From NCBI GenBank assembly GCA_015063245.1, contig SUSV01000002.1:1-64000 (forward strand): DNA of 64,000 nt, written 5' to 3'. The DNA comes from Thermoplasmata archaeon. Its GTDB lineage: Archaea > Thermoplasmatota > Thermoplasmata > Methanomassiliicoccales > Methanomethylophilaceae. Positions 1 through 8,239 of the stretch are shown piece after piece. Both the position numbers and the translations under genes were made by a program. How positions within the stretch are numbered: the first letter of the stretch is position 1; the number at the start of each line of letters is the position of its first letter. The notes under the pieces are model-generated. The model searched no databases and was not told the DNA's origin. It saw nothing but the letters and a program-made list of their open reading frames with translations.

Positions 1-72
1 TCTCCCATCTAGATTCACCGGATGGGATATGGATTTTTAAATATATCAAAACATCAGATAATTACAGGTACA

Positions 73-258
73 CTACCTATCCTCGGTAAAATTTGATAAA
101 TCATTATCATCGCGCTCTCCACGATAAAAGACCTTTTTAGATTTATCAAACATCTTTTCCAATAGATTGACATAGTCGCGCGCAGTGTTCCCACTAATTA
201 ACGGCTTTACATTACTATCACTGAACTTGTAGGACACAAAAACATTATTGCCGGGCAT
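73..258 (-). pseudogene. Truncated TIR-like (DUF1863/MTH538-type) domain fragment
   Basis: The 61-residue product opens with NNVFVSYKFSDSNVKPL, then an ARDYVNLLE helix and VFYRGERDDNDLSNF. This matches the first half of the MTH538-type TIR-like family as I know it, whose members continue into a DSSVTIVLIS-like strand and are roughly twice as long or more. Here the frame ends in TAG at 73-75 and, if that is read through, meets TGA eight codons later, so the conserved second half is missing. A TATA-like TTTATATC about 26 nt upstream fits a leaderless start at the ATG at 258; an in-frame TTG lies at 264. TIR-like proteins of this family occur in defence loci. Most likely a decayed defence gene. 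The family assignment is from memory of motifs, not a search. Confidence 0.5.
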
Positions 259-306
259 ATACAATCAATTATTCCCGTTTCGATATAAAAAGACGGTCAC
301 ATTCAT

Positions 307-900
307 TCATCTGACCCTGAACGCCACGTTCAGCTCGCGGGCGATCCTCTCGCACTCATCCTCGGATGCCTGCGGTATGTACCCTCCGACGACCGATACG
401 GTCACACCGTTGATCATCTTCCTGCATTCCTTGATGAAATCGATCACAGCCTCGTAGGAACCCTGACCGAAGCTGCTCCTCGTGACCTCGAGATACTCGT
501 CCGCATCCTTCGCGTTGAGGCTTATCGAGACGGAATCCAATACCTCCGCCAGCTCGGGCACTATGTCCCTTCCGTTGATCAGGTTGCCGAGACCGTTGGT
601 GTCCAGTCTGACCCTCTTATGCAGCACATCCCTGATGTACGGCGCCAGCTCCAATATCACATCCAGCCTCTCTGTGGGTTCCCCGTAGCCGCAGAACACG
701 ATCTCGTCCGTATGAGCTAAATCAGCAGAATTCAAAGCGAGCTTCAGCTCCTTCACCGTCGGCTCCTTATCAAGCCAGAGGTTCTCGGCACTCCCCAGCG
801 CATCCGTGTCGTTCCTCACGCAGAAGATACAGCTGCAGGGGCACCTGTTGGTCATGTTGATGTAATACCTGGAACCGTAACGGTAGAGGATGTCTCCCAT
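307..900 (-). CDS. Radical SAM protein, TatD-associated (TIGR04038-like)
   Basis: A 197-residue protein with the iron-sulfur motif C20-x3-C24-x2-C27, then FCGYGEPTERLD, the glycine-rich SAM-binding strand of radical SAM enzymes, and RLDTNGLGN and DSVSISLNA as later barrel strands. The length and the early CPCSCIFC motif resemble the short family annotated as TatD-associated radical SAM proteins; its substrate is unknown. It begins 6 nt after the stop of the universal stress protein gene upstream, so the two probably share a transcript. The TatD-like gene of this window lies 60 kb away, so the family's namesake neighbour is not adjacent here. Confidence 0.82.
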   Translation of the reverse strand: MGDILYRYGSRYYINMTNRCPCSCIFCVRNDTDALGSAENLWLDKEPTVKELKLALNSADLAHTDEIVFCGYGEPTERLDVILELAPYIRDVLHKRVRLDTNGLGNLINGRDIVPELAEVLDSVSISLNAKDADEYLEVTRSSFGQGSYEAVIDFIKECRKMINGVTVSVVGGYIPQASEDECERIARELNVAFRVR

Positions 901-906
901 AGGGCA

Positions 907-1335
907 TCACTGCTGATCCGGGTTGCGCACCACCAGGACAGGGCAGGGTGCGAACCTGACGACCCTCTCCGCCACAGAACCAATCAGGGCATGGGACACG
1001 CCGGTCCTTCCGTGGGTACCGCATACGACCAATCCATGGTTCGCCGCTTCCGCGACGATGGATTCCACGGGCTTCCCTACGACCCTCTTGACGCTCAGCT
1101 CCACACCCGCTTCCTCGGATGCCTTCCTCACATACTCCAGGGCCTGGTTGGAGATCGCATCGATCTCGCTCTTATCGACTTTCGCATAGTTCAGGAATGC
1201 GGCATAGCTGCCGGTGTCGAATACGCATATCGCCGTGAGCGCGGCGCCCTGCGTCTTGGCGAGTTGCACCGCCGTATCCACAGCCAGTCTGTTCGCTTCG
1301 CTGCCGTCAACCGCGACGAGTATGCTCTTGTACAT
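907..1335 (-). CDS. Universal stress protein (UspA family)
   Basis: A 142-residue single-domain Usp. It starts MYKSILVAVDGSEAN, the typical first strand and nucleotide-contacting Asp, and ends with the ATP-binding signature G-T-H-G-R-T-G followed by GSVAERVVRFAPCPVLVV. Members bind ATP and form dimers in the cytosol; the specific role cannot be read from sequence. It is the first gene of a two-gene unit with the radical SAM gene. I kept the ATG at 1335 because it gives the family's usual N-terminus. Confidence 0.92.
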   Translation of the reverse strand: MYKSILVAVDGSEANRLAVDTAVQLAKTQGAALTAICVFDTGSYAAFLNYAKVDKSEIDAISNQALEYVRKASEEAGVELSVKRVVGKPVESIVAEAANHGLVVCGTHGRTGVSHALIGSVAERVVRFAPCPVLVVRNPDQQ

Positions 1336-1460
1336 AGACCGAAAAACGGCATACTGGGATTTAACATCAGCCCTTTCGGAACCAGGTCTTATCGCATCGT
1401 TACGATGGAACGAAGCATCGAAGCCATCGGTTATATACCGTCATCACCTCCTCTCGAGCG

Positions 1461-2954
1461 ATGTTCTGCTCGCACTGCGGTAAGGAGGTTGATGATTCTT
1501 TCTCATTCTGTCCGGGGTGCGGAAGCAGGATCAAGCCCATCGGTGGAACGGCTGCCGCCGTTCCCCCAGCAGTCGATCCCCCGAAACCGAGATCCAGTGC
1601 CGGGAACACCGTCATCGCCGTCGTCATCCTAATCGCGGCGCTGATCACCGCATACGTGTTCATCGCTCCCGACCTCTCCGAGGACTGGGATACCTGGGAC
1701 GATACCGAGTATACCGTCATGATAGTGAACGGCGAGCACATCATATCGTCGTCAGGGGCCGGCGTCTACGGCAACGAGAAGGTCACGGTGAAGGCCGTCG
1801 TGGAGAACGGATATGCGTTCGACGGATGGTACGACGAGAACGGGAAGCGCCTGAGCTCGGATATCACGTACCGCTTCGATGCGAAGGACATCACGCTGTA
1901 TCCCAAGGGCGGGACCGGAGTAAGCGTCACCCTGGAGATGGGATTAGGGGTAGAGACTGTCACGGGTGACGGGATGTACGCACCCGGCTCCAGCCAGTAC
2001 TTCGATGTATCGCTGCTCACAGGATACGGCTTCAAGGGATGGTACTCGATCGATGAGGGGAGGATAGTGAGCACGAAGGCCTCCGGTCCGGTGCCCATAG
2101 GCAACGGAGGGACCATCGTCGCCCTGTCCGATACGGACAGGTACGAGGGGGACGAGACCCTATACATATCTCCAAAGAACGCATATAGCCAGTGCACCTG
2201 GATCGTCACCGATTACTATACCGGGAACTTCGTCGCATCGGTTAACGATGTCTCCGACCTCTACATGAGCATCGCGCCCGGGAAGTACTCGGTCACGGTG
2301 AGCGGGGATGTGGGAACCACAACCAAGAGCGAGAACTTCACGGAGCTCGTCGACGGGGAGATCAAGAACGAATACTCATGGAAGTTCAAGGGGAAGACCT
2401 ACGGTGCGGTCTGGACCGTCACGTACTCAATGATAGACTCCATCTATTCGAAGACCTCCAATAGGCACCCCTCCACCAGTTACATCACCAACTACGTCCA
2501 ATATCAGACCGACACCATGGAGGAGCTCGCGAAATTCCTCGCCGATGAGTCCATCGGCATGAGCGAGGTCGACAGGGCGGACTTCGTCCTCGCATTCGTC
2601 CAGCAGGTCACCGCCTATGAACTGGATGAGAGATACAACGGCAAGACGGAATACTGGAAATATCCTGAGGAGACCCTGTTCGACAGGAGAGGCGACTGCG
2701 AGGATACGTCGATCCTGTACTGTGCGATAATGAAGGCGATGGGCTACGATATTGCGATGATCCTCTTCACAGGGGAAGAGTACGTGAACAACGGTCATGC
2801 CGGAGCAGGCGTAGCGTTATCATACGTCGCGGGTGGAATATATTACGAGGTTAAGGGAAAGAACTACTACTTCTGCGAAACCACCAGCGATACCATGAGG
2901 GTCGGGGATCTGCCTGAGGACTACAACGAAGGGAAAATCTACGTGATTAAGTGA
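1461..2954 (+). CDS. Membrane-anchored protein: zinc ribbon, TM helix, InlB-like repeats, transglutaminase-like domain
   Basis: 497 residues. Cys3, Cys6, Cys17 and Cys20 form an N-terminal zinc ribbon. Residues 50-70 are a single membrane helix, so most of the chain should face outside. Residues about 105-235 hold InlB/Listeria-type repeats of the pattern GYAFDGWYDENGK and GYGFKGWYS. The C-terminal third resembles a transglutaminase-like fold: Cys413 in RRGDCEDTSILYC and a candidate His446 in NNGHAGAG. A TATA-like TTATATACC about 25 nt before the ATG suggests a leaderless mRNA. Such proteins are common in gut Methanomassiliicoccales and may work in surface crosslinking or proteolysis; the substrate is unknown. 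Confidence 0.75.
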   Translation: MFCSHCGKEVDDSFSFCPGCGSRIKPIGGTAAAVPPAVDPPKPRSSAGNTVIAVVILIAALITAYVFIAPDLSEDWDTWDDTEYTVMIVNGEHIISSSGAGVYGNEKVTVKAVVENGYAFDGWYDENGKRLSSDITYRFDAKDITLYPKGGTGVSVTLEMGLGVETVTGDGMYAPGSSQYFDVSLLTGYGFKGWYSIDEGRIVSTKASGPVPIGNGGTIVALSDTDRYEGDETLYISPKNAYSQCTWIVTDYYTGNFVASVNDVSDLYMSIAPGKYSVTVSGDVGTTTKSENFTELVDGEIKNEYSWKFKGKTYGAVWTVTYSMIDSIYSKTSNRHPSTSYITNYVQYQTDTMEELAKFLADESIGMSEVDRADFVLAFVQQVTAYELDERYNGKTEYWKYPEETLFDRRGDCEDTSILYCAIMKAMGYDIAMILFTGEEYVNNGHAGAGVALSYVAGGIYYEVKGKNYYFCETTSDTMRVGDLPEDYNEGKIYVIK

Positions 2955-2997
2955 ATGGAAAATACTCTTCTCGAATGATGAAATTACTTTGAGTAAA

Positions 2998-4767
2998 TCA
3001 GTCTTGGTTGATTTTCTTAACCCTGTGTCTCCCTCTCTTTTTGTTCGCACATACAGGACAACCGCTGCCCGCAGTCCGGTTGCAAATTGCTGTTTTCCAT
3101 ACATGTCCGTTATCACACACCCACCACGCTTCTTTTCTTGAATGGGGCGTGACCTCCGTTGGCAACAATCCATTGTTCAAATCTGAATGCCATTCTTTAA
3201 CTAAATCTGGACGGATGGTCGCTAGATCATTATAACCGGGCAATATCTGTTTTCCATTGCATATCGGACACCCCCGATGCAGAATTGCCCTGTTACTTAT
3301 CCTTGAATAATACGAATGTCCTTTAGGGCATATCCACCATACTTTTTTCGATGAACCTTTGGATGTGTCTCCCGGATCCAATCCTTCATTCTTCTCATAA
3401 TCCCATTCTTTTAACAGTTCAGGATTGGTAGTCGCCAGATCGTTGAAACCCTTCATAAGTTTATGATTGCTGCAATAAGGACAGGCTGTATTATCAGAAG
3501 TGCGTTTATTGGGTGATGCCTGATAACTGTGTCCTTTAGGGCATATCCACCAGTATTTTTTCACAGTACCTGGAAATATTTCTTTGGCAGATATGGAATT
3601 TCTTTTTGTATCCCATTCTTTTGCTATTGATGGATACCTTGTCTCCAGATCATTATATCCAATTTCTAACCTGTTCCCAGAACAAACTGGACAACCTTGT
3701 CCGTTTGATCTGTTTGCGATGGTGGATTCCCATACATGACCTCTTTCACATCTCCACCATACAGATACCGCACTACCCCTTGATACGTCCTCTGGTCTGA
3801 CGTATGTGTTGAGATCATAAGCCCATTCCTTCAAATAGTCTGGTTCATCATCTCTAAGCGATTTTTTTCCTTCTTTAATTAATGGACGGGGGCATTCGGG
3901 ACAAATGAATTTGCTGATAGTGACACGTTTTGAAAAATTCCCTATGTCCCATTCCCATTCATGACCGTTCGGACATCTCCAATAGACTCTTTTTTCTGAG
4001 AATTCCGTGTAATCCTCTGGTCCTTTCTCATTTTTGTCATAATCCCAATATAATTTAGATTCTGGATGGAGGGTGGCCAGATCGTTGAAACCTTTGAGTA
4101 CTTTTTTACCAGAACATACAGGACATCTTGAACCAAAACTCACTCTATTGTTTATCGCTGCTTTCCATGAATGCCCTTTCCCACATTTCCACCATACCTT
4201 GAAATTTGAATGTTCTGAATATTGTTCCGGTCTCAATCCAAGGTTTTTCTCATAATCCCATTCTTTTGCAACATCCTCGTGAAGATTTGCAAAAGAATTC
4301 TTCATCTGCCAATCAATGTAGAAAGCTTGGATCTCTGTATCGTCACGCTCAACGTCAATATCATATTCGACTGATTTTCCTTCTTTTTGTGATAAGTAGG
4401 TGATAATCTCGGCTATAGCTTTGTTATAGCTATCAGGTTCATAATGAATGACATGATAATTTTTGACTCCCTCGACTTCACCCATTCCTTCTTCTCTGAT
4501 TCTTATAAGTTCTATTCCCGCTTTCGAACATAATGTGTTTTTCTTCTCATCATCATTGTAATCATGCCAATTTCTACCATCATATTCGATACCAGTTTTC
4601 ATCGATGGGATGTATATATCCAGTTCTTTGCCTCCGAGTTCTTCGATTCTGGCATTTTCCTGGATTTCGAAGTATTTTTTCAAATAGAATGCTATTCTTT
4701 TTTCACAAAAAGAAGCTCCTGAGGACAACGACGTTGATAATTCTCTTTTGCTTGCCGCTCTCTTCAT
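2998..4767 (-). CDS. Vsr/DUF559-like nuclease domain plus six zinc-ribbon (DUF4379-type) repeats
   Basis: 589 residues. The N-terminal ~110 residues look like a PD-(D/E)xK nuclease of the Vsr/DUF559 kind: CEKRIAFYLKK, then ELDIYIPSMKTGIEYDGRNWH, then a short strand ending in IRI. Residues about 165 to 575 contain six copies of a ~65-residue unit with the signature (V/Y/A)WW.C..GH.(W/Y) followed by CP.C and a linker GYNDLATRYP.L.KEWD. These match the probable zinc-ribbon family found in phages, giant viruses and mobile loci. The gene is clearly richer in A+T than its neighbours and lies beside the decayed TIR fragment region, which points to horizontal acquisition. Biochemical role unknown; DNA binding and cleavage is inferred. 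Confidence 0.72.
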   Translation of the reverse strand: MKRAASKRELSTSLSSGASFCEKRIAFYLKKYFEIQENARIEELGGKELDIYIPSMKTGIEYDGRNWHDYNDDEKKNTLCSKAGIELIRIREEGMGEVEGVKNYHVIHYEPDSYNKAIAEIITYLSQKEGKSVEYDIDVERDDTEIQAFYIDWQMKNSFANLHEDVAKEWDYEKNLGLRPEQYSEHSNFKVWWKCGKGHSWKAAINNRVSFGSRCPVCSGKKVLKGFNDLATLHPESKLYWDYDKNEKGPEDYTEFSEKRVYWRCPNGHEWEWDIGNFSKRVTISKFICPECPRPLIKEGKKSLRDDEPDYLKEWAYDLNTYVRPEDVSRGSAVSVWWRCERGHVWESTIANRSNGQGCPVCSGNRLEIGYNDLETRYPSIAKEWDTKRNSISAKEIFPGTVKKYWWICPKGHSYQASPNKRTSDNTACPYCSNHKLMKGFNDLATTNPELLKEWDYEKNEGLDPGDTSKGSSKKVWWICPKGHSYYSRISNRAILHRGCPICNGKQILPGYNDLATIRPDLVKEWHSDLNNGLLPTEVTPHSRKEAWWVCDNGHVWKTAICNRTAGSGCPVCANKKRGRHRVKKINQD

Positions 4768-4825
4768 GTTGTAATAATGGGATCCAAAATATTTTTCAGT
4801 TAGTTCTTTGACTCTAATAGAAGAA

Positions 4826-4841
4826 AGGGGCCAAAGCCCCT
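4826..4841 (-). terminator. Hairpin downstream of the thiolase gene
   Basis: Perfect stem AGGGGC/GCCCCT with a CAAA loop directly after the thiolase stop codon (minus-strand reading). Confidence 0.55.
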
Positions 4842-4851
4842 GGAAATGTTT

Positions 4852-6030
4852 TCAGCACCTGCGGATGATCATCGTCACCGCGTTCCCTCCGCCGAGGCAG
4901 AGGGTTCCAAGACCGACATCCTTGTTGCGGTCCTGGAGTGCGTAAAGAAGGGTTGTGAGGACACGTGCCCCGGAGCATCCGATGGGGTGTCCAAGAGCGA
5001 CGGCTCCTCCGTTTACGTTGAATATCTCGTCAGGCACGTTGAGCTCCTTCTTCACTGCGCATGATGCGGATGCGAAGGCCTCGTTGTGCTCGAAGAGGTC
5101 AATGTCGTCGATGGTCATCCCTGCCTTCTTCAATACATACCTTGTGGTGGGGATGGGTGCTTCCATGATGTACTCAGGCTTGACTCCCCTCTCACCGTAT
5201 GCCTCGATGGTCGCCAGGGGCTTGAGTCCGTGCTCCTCCGCCCATTTCCTGGATGCGACGACAAGTGATGAAGCTCCGTCGCTCAGCTGCGATGAGTTCC
5301 CTGCTGTGACGATCCCGTCCTTCTTGAACACGGGCTTGAGCTTTCCAAGTGATTCCATAGAGGAATCCTCCCTAACTCCCTCGTCCGTGTCGAAGATTAT
5401 GTCCCCCTTCTTGGAGGGGATTGTGATCGGAAGGATCTCCTTCTTGAACTTGCCCGCCTTGATGGCTGCCGCGGCCTTCTGGTGCGACTCCACTGAAAGC
5501 TGGTCGGCGTCCTCCCTCGAGACGTTGAACCTCTCAGCCACGATCTCTCCTGTGAATCCCATGTGCTGGTTGTTGAAGATGTCCCAAAGACCGTCGTGGA
5601 CCATCGCGTCGACGACGGTCTGATCGTTCATCCTGTATCCCCATCTGGCGCCGTTCATGAGGTAGGGGGCATTGGACATGCTCTCCATTCCTCCGACGGC
5701 GAGCACGTTGTACTCCCCGGCCTTGATGGCGTCGGCAGCGAGCATCGCGGCCTTCATACCTGATCCACACACCGCGTTGACTGTGAACGAGCCTATCTCC
5801 TCGGGGAGGCCTGCTCCGATGGCGGCCTGCCTCGCGGGGTTCTGTCCCAGTCCTGCGCTGATGACGTTACCCATGATGCACTCCTCGATGTCCGTCGGCT
5901 GGAGTCCTGCCCTGCTGACAGCCTCCTTGACTACCATCGCACCGAGATCGGTCGCTTTGATGCCCGTGAGGGTCTTTCCGTACTTTCCTATGGGCGTCCT
6001 TACTGCACTGAGAATTACTACTTCGTCCAT
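4852..6030 (-). CDS. Acetyl-CoA C-acetyltransferase (thiolase)
   Basis: 392 residues, full family length. The nucleophile Cys88 lies in NAVCGSGMKA, His348 in GGAVALGHPIGCSGAR and Cys378 in TLCLGGGNA, which are the three catalytic residues of biosynthetic thiolases at nearly the textbook positions. It condenses two acetyl-CoA to acetoacetyl-CoA, the entry to the mevalonate route for archaeal lipids, or runs in reverse. The sequence is of the bacterial AtoB/PhaA type. Typical archaeal thiolases sit beside HMG-CoA synthase and a DUF35 protein, which are not present here, so lateral origin is plausible. It is transcribed alone. Confidence 0.92.
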   Translation of the reverse strand: MDEVVILSAVRTPIGKYGKTLTGIKATDLGAMVVKEAVSRAGLQPTDIEECIMGNVISAGLGQNPARQAAIGAGLPEEIGSFTVNAVCGSGMKAAMLAADAIKAGEYNVLAVGGMESMSNAPYLMNGARWGYRMNDQTVVDAMVHDGLWDIFNNQHMGFTGEIVAERFNVSREDADQLSVESHQKAAAAIKAGKFKKEILPITIPSKKGDIIFDTDEGVREDSSMESLGKLKPVFKKDGIVTAGNSSQLSDGASSLVVASRKWAEEHGLKPLATIEAYGERGVKPEYIMEAPIPTTRYVLKKAGMTIDDIDLFEHNEAFASASCAVKKELNVPDEIFNVNGGAVALGHPIGCSGARVLTTLLYALQDRNKDVGLGTLCLGGGNAVTMIIRRC

Positions 6031-6086
6031 GGATATCCTTCCTATAAGAGAGATGATAAATGTGGAGTATTAAAGAATGACGTTCT

Positions 6087-7409
6087 TTAACTCCGTCCAT
6101 TGACGAATTCAACCGGAGTCTCCAGACCCATCCTCTTCAATGGTTTCGATAGATGTCTTCTTGCCGCCGTAGGCGGCTCATACCAACCGGGAACGATCTG
6201 TCTGGGTATGTACTCCAGAACCGGTTCTGGTGAGGACGTGTGACAATCCTTGCACTTGTACGGCTGCCCCTGTCCCTTGGACTTCATGGTCCTCCCGCAC
6301 TTCGGACATACGGGGTTGGACACCTTCCTGTACTCATCCGCTGTCGAAAGGACATGGATCTTCTCGATGTTCAGGGTCCTGGGCTGGTCCCTGAGCTCCC
6401 CCATCATCTCCACCTCATCGCCTGGTATTAACCAGTCCACGGTGTAGCGGAACTCCTTCGACGGCTCGTATGCCCCGCATGTCACGATTCCGTATCTGGT
6501 CTCCATATCGATGAACACGTGGCCTCCCGAGATATGGCGGGGCTGCGATACTATTGTTCCCTTGAGGATGTATGACTGGTTCGGGATCAATTCCTTCGGA
6601 TTGGATATAAGATGGTCATCGGTACCCTGATTCGTCAGGAAGATCATCCATCTCTCGAAAGGTTCGCTGATGATCCTCTGCGACCCTTCTATCAGATGGG
6701 AAGCGATGTCCCCTCTCAATCCATACAATACCGGACAGGGGGTCGAGGGCACCATGGCGACCTTGCATGTCCTGTCCTCCCAGCTGTTGAATGTCGATGG
6801 GAAGAGATGGTTCACATACTCTATCGTCGCCGGGTCGTAGATGCGCTCCTTCCCCCATCTGTTGGAAGGCCTGTATGTCAGGAGCTCGTAAGTGTAATCC
6901 CTAGGCCTCCATGCCATTCCGCATGTGCTGCCGATGAGTCCCCTTCCGCAACCGATCTCGTATGTGATTCCGCCGATCCTCTCGATCTCCCTATCGATGA
7001 CCTTACGGTCCATGATGGTGCGGACCCCGTTCCAATAGAACTTCTGAGAAGGTTTCTCCTTGGATATCAGCAGTCCCGGATCCGATTCCTCCTCATGGTG
7101 CTCGATGATATGAGGGATGATCCTCTCCCTCATCTTCTCCGCATCTGGCTCATACGATGTGCATGAATCGTAGCAGTAGATGTCCCTGTCCCCGATCCTT
7201 CCAATAAAACGCTTCTTGCCGGTACCCTTACCGAACCTCATGACAAGTGATCCGTTACCCCTCGTCTTCCATGGGGTAGCGGGATTAAGACGAACCAATC
7301 TGGGATTCCCTATAAGGTCAAGATCCGAGAATTCCCTTATGATCTCCGTGGCTAGGAATGTCGTACAATTCCCTTTCATCGAATCGGTATCATCCACTGC
7401 CACGAACAT
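6087..7409 (-). CDS. tiaS: tRNA(Ile2) 2-agmatinylcytidine synthetase TiaS
   Basis: 440 residues. The start MFVAVDDTDSMKGNCTTFLA is the TiaS kinase-like signature. The middle contains an OB-fold region (YILKGTIVSQPRHISGGHVF) and the C-terminus a zinc ribbon with CPKCGRTM and CKDC. TiaS ligates agmatine to C34 of the CAU-anticodon tRNA so that it reads AUA; it is essential in archaea. It stands alone between the thiolase and a small membrane-protein gene on the same strand. Confidence 0.93.
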   Translation of the reverse strand: MFVAVDDTDSMKGNCTTFLATEIIREFSDLDLIGNPRLVRLNPATPWKTRGNGSLVMRFGKGTGKKRFIGRIGDRDIYCYDSCTSYEPDAEKMRERIIPHIIEHHEEESDPGLLISKEKPSQKFYWNGVRTIMDRKVIDREIERIGGITYEIGCGRGLIGSTCGMAWRPRDYTYELLTYRPSNRWGKERIYDPATIEYVNHLFPSTFNSWEDRTCKVAMVPSTPCPVLYGLRGDIASHLIEGSQRIISEPFERWMIFLTNQGTDDHLISNPKELIPNQSYILKGTIVSQPRHISGGHVFIDMETRYGIVTCGAYEPSKEFRYTVDWLIPGDEVEMMGELRDQPRTLNIEKIHVLSTADEYRKVSNPVCPKCGRTMKSKGQGQPYKCKDCHTSSPEPVLEYIPRQIVPGWYEPPTAARRHLSKPLKRMGLETPVEFVNGRS

Positions 7410-7445
7410 ACAGTACAGATATCGTTCGATATATTTGATATTAAA

Positions 7446-7733
7446 TCAATCAAGGTACAGGATGTATTCGACGAAGAATATAGTATGGTCGTCCGACCAG
7501 TTCCCTTTGATCTTGTAATATCCTAGATCGACGGGCTCTTCGGAATGATAGCAGCGTATCGTTTCATCGGCTGTATCGAAGTAGAAGGTGTATCCCGATC
7601 TCGATTCATGGACATCGTGCACTATACCGGAATAATCGTAATCGATATGGTCCGGGTCTGAGAAGTATGTGAATATAATTGCCAAGAGAAGAATGACAGT
7701 ACCGACGATTATGAATTTCTTTATCGGGAACAC
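7446..7733 (-). CDS. Small membrane-anchored hypothetical protein
   Basis: 95 residues. Residues about 7-24 (FIIVGTVILLLAIIFTYF) are one membrane helix or signal anchor. The rest, with GIVHDVHESRSGYTFYFDTADETIRCYH and YYKIKGNW, has the alternating pattern of a small beta-barrel resembling an OB fold. I do not recognise the family. It lies 36 nt upstream of tiaS on the same strand and just outside the candidate origin. Confidence 0.55.
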   Translation of the reverse strand: MFPIKKFIIVGTVILLLAIIFTYFSDPDHIDYDYSGIVHDVHESRSGYTFYFDTADETIRCYHSEEPVDLGYYKIKGNWSDDHTIFFVEYILYLD

Positions 7734-7792
7734 CCGATTGAATCGATTTCAGAATATGGATTAAAAGGGTGATTGTTGCAATTCGGTTGCAA

Positions 7793-7821
7793 CACCCCCA
7801 CCCCCCTATTTCCACTGGAAA
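7793..7821 (-). promoter_or_regulatory. Origin-recognition-box (ORB)-like element, left
   Basis: On the minus strand a 13-nt dyad TTTCCAGTGGAAA is followed by TA and a G-tract of six Gs, T, then five Gs. Canonical archaeal ORB/mini-ORB sites carry TTCCAGTGGAAA-like dyads with a G-string to one side. The G-tract points away from orc1. Confidence 0.7.
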
Positions 7822-7846
7822 AGGAAAAAGGGTGTATACCCTTGTT

Positions 7847-7936
7847 TCAAGCTGCAAGCATGTCCAAAAGACAGAGTAATCCGATCAGTGCTGCGATACC
7901 GAGAACGCAGAGTCCGATTGTGATCCAACCTTTCAT
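7847..7936 (-). CDS. 29-residue single-helix membrane microprotein
   Basis: An ATG at 7936 is preceded by GAGGT at a spacing of 6-7 nt, a good ribosome site. The product is MKGWITIGLCVLGIAALIG followed by LLCLLDMLAA, essentially one membrane helix, ending in TGA. It is too short for usual gene finders. The reading frame and ribosome site are visible; function is unknown. It sits inside the candidate origin region and its 3' end abuts the left ORB-like element. Confidence 0.5.
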   Translation of the reverse strand: MKGWITIGLCVLGIAALIGLLCLLDMLAA

Positions 7937-8218
7937 GAAGTTACCTCTGATTATTCGTAATGATGATTAGATATAAAACAATACGACGGAGATGGGAAAA
8001 GAGAATCATTCAGATTCCCTGAAATGATAATCGGGATGGATATGATATCATCTTGTTTCCGATTCGTGTTACCCGACATTGAAAAGATGTCGAATCGAAT
8101 GAATAGATCGATTTTCGGTCTGAAAATGTTATTAATTTTTCATTAGAAAAATAATAACAAAGCAATCTTTATAATCAAGATAAGATTTACAGAGGAAAGA
8201 AAACAAGGAACCGGTATA

Positions 8219-8234
8219 GGCCACTGGAGAACGA
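8219..8234 (+). promoter_or_regulatory. Degenerate ORB-like site at the orc1 start
   Basis: GGCCACTGGAGAACGA lies 5 nt before the orc1 ATG. It resembles the ORB core plus the ACGA that follows in mini-ORBs, but lacks the full dyad and G-tract. It could allow Orc1 to repress its own gene. Tentative. Confidence 0.3.
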
Positions 8235-8239
8235 GAATA

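Larger units (their letters stand above)
7740..8239. other. Candidate chromosomal replication origin region upstream of orc1/cdc6
   Basis: A ~500-nt region with no large gene directly upstream of orc1/cdc6. It contains an origin-recognition-box-like element (7793-7821), a GTTGCA/TGCAAC inverted repeat (about 7775-7793), an imperfect inverted repeat near 8005-8028, the perfect pair CGACAT/ATGTCG (8074-8092), and a strongly A+T-rich stretch from about 8100 to 8200 that could unwind. A second box lies just past the orc1 stop. Archaeal origins usually sit next to orc1/cdc6 and have this architecture. A 29-residue ORF lies inside. Confidence 0.65.

Noticed and set aside
307..900. Functional pairing of the TatD-associated radical SAM gene with the TatD-like gene at 60872
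   Set aside because: They are 60 kb apart with unrelated neighbours; the family name alone is not evidence of a link here.
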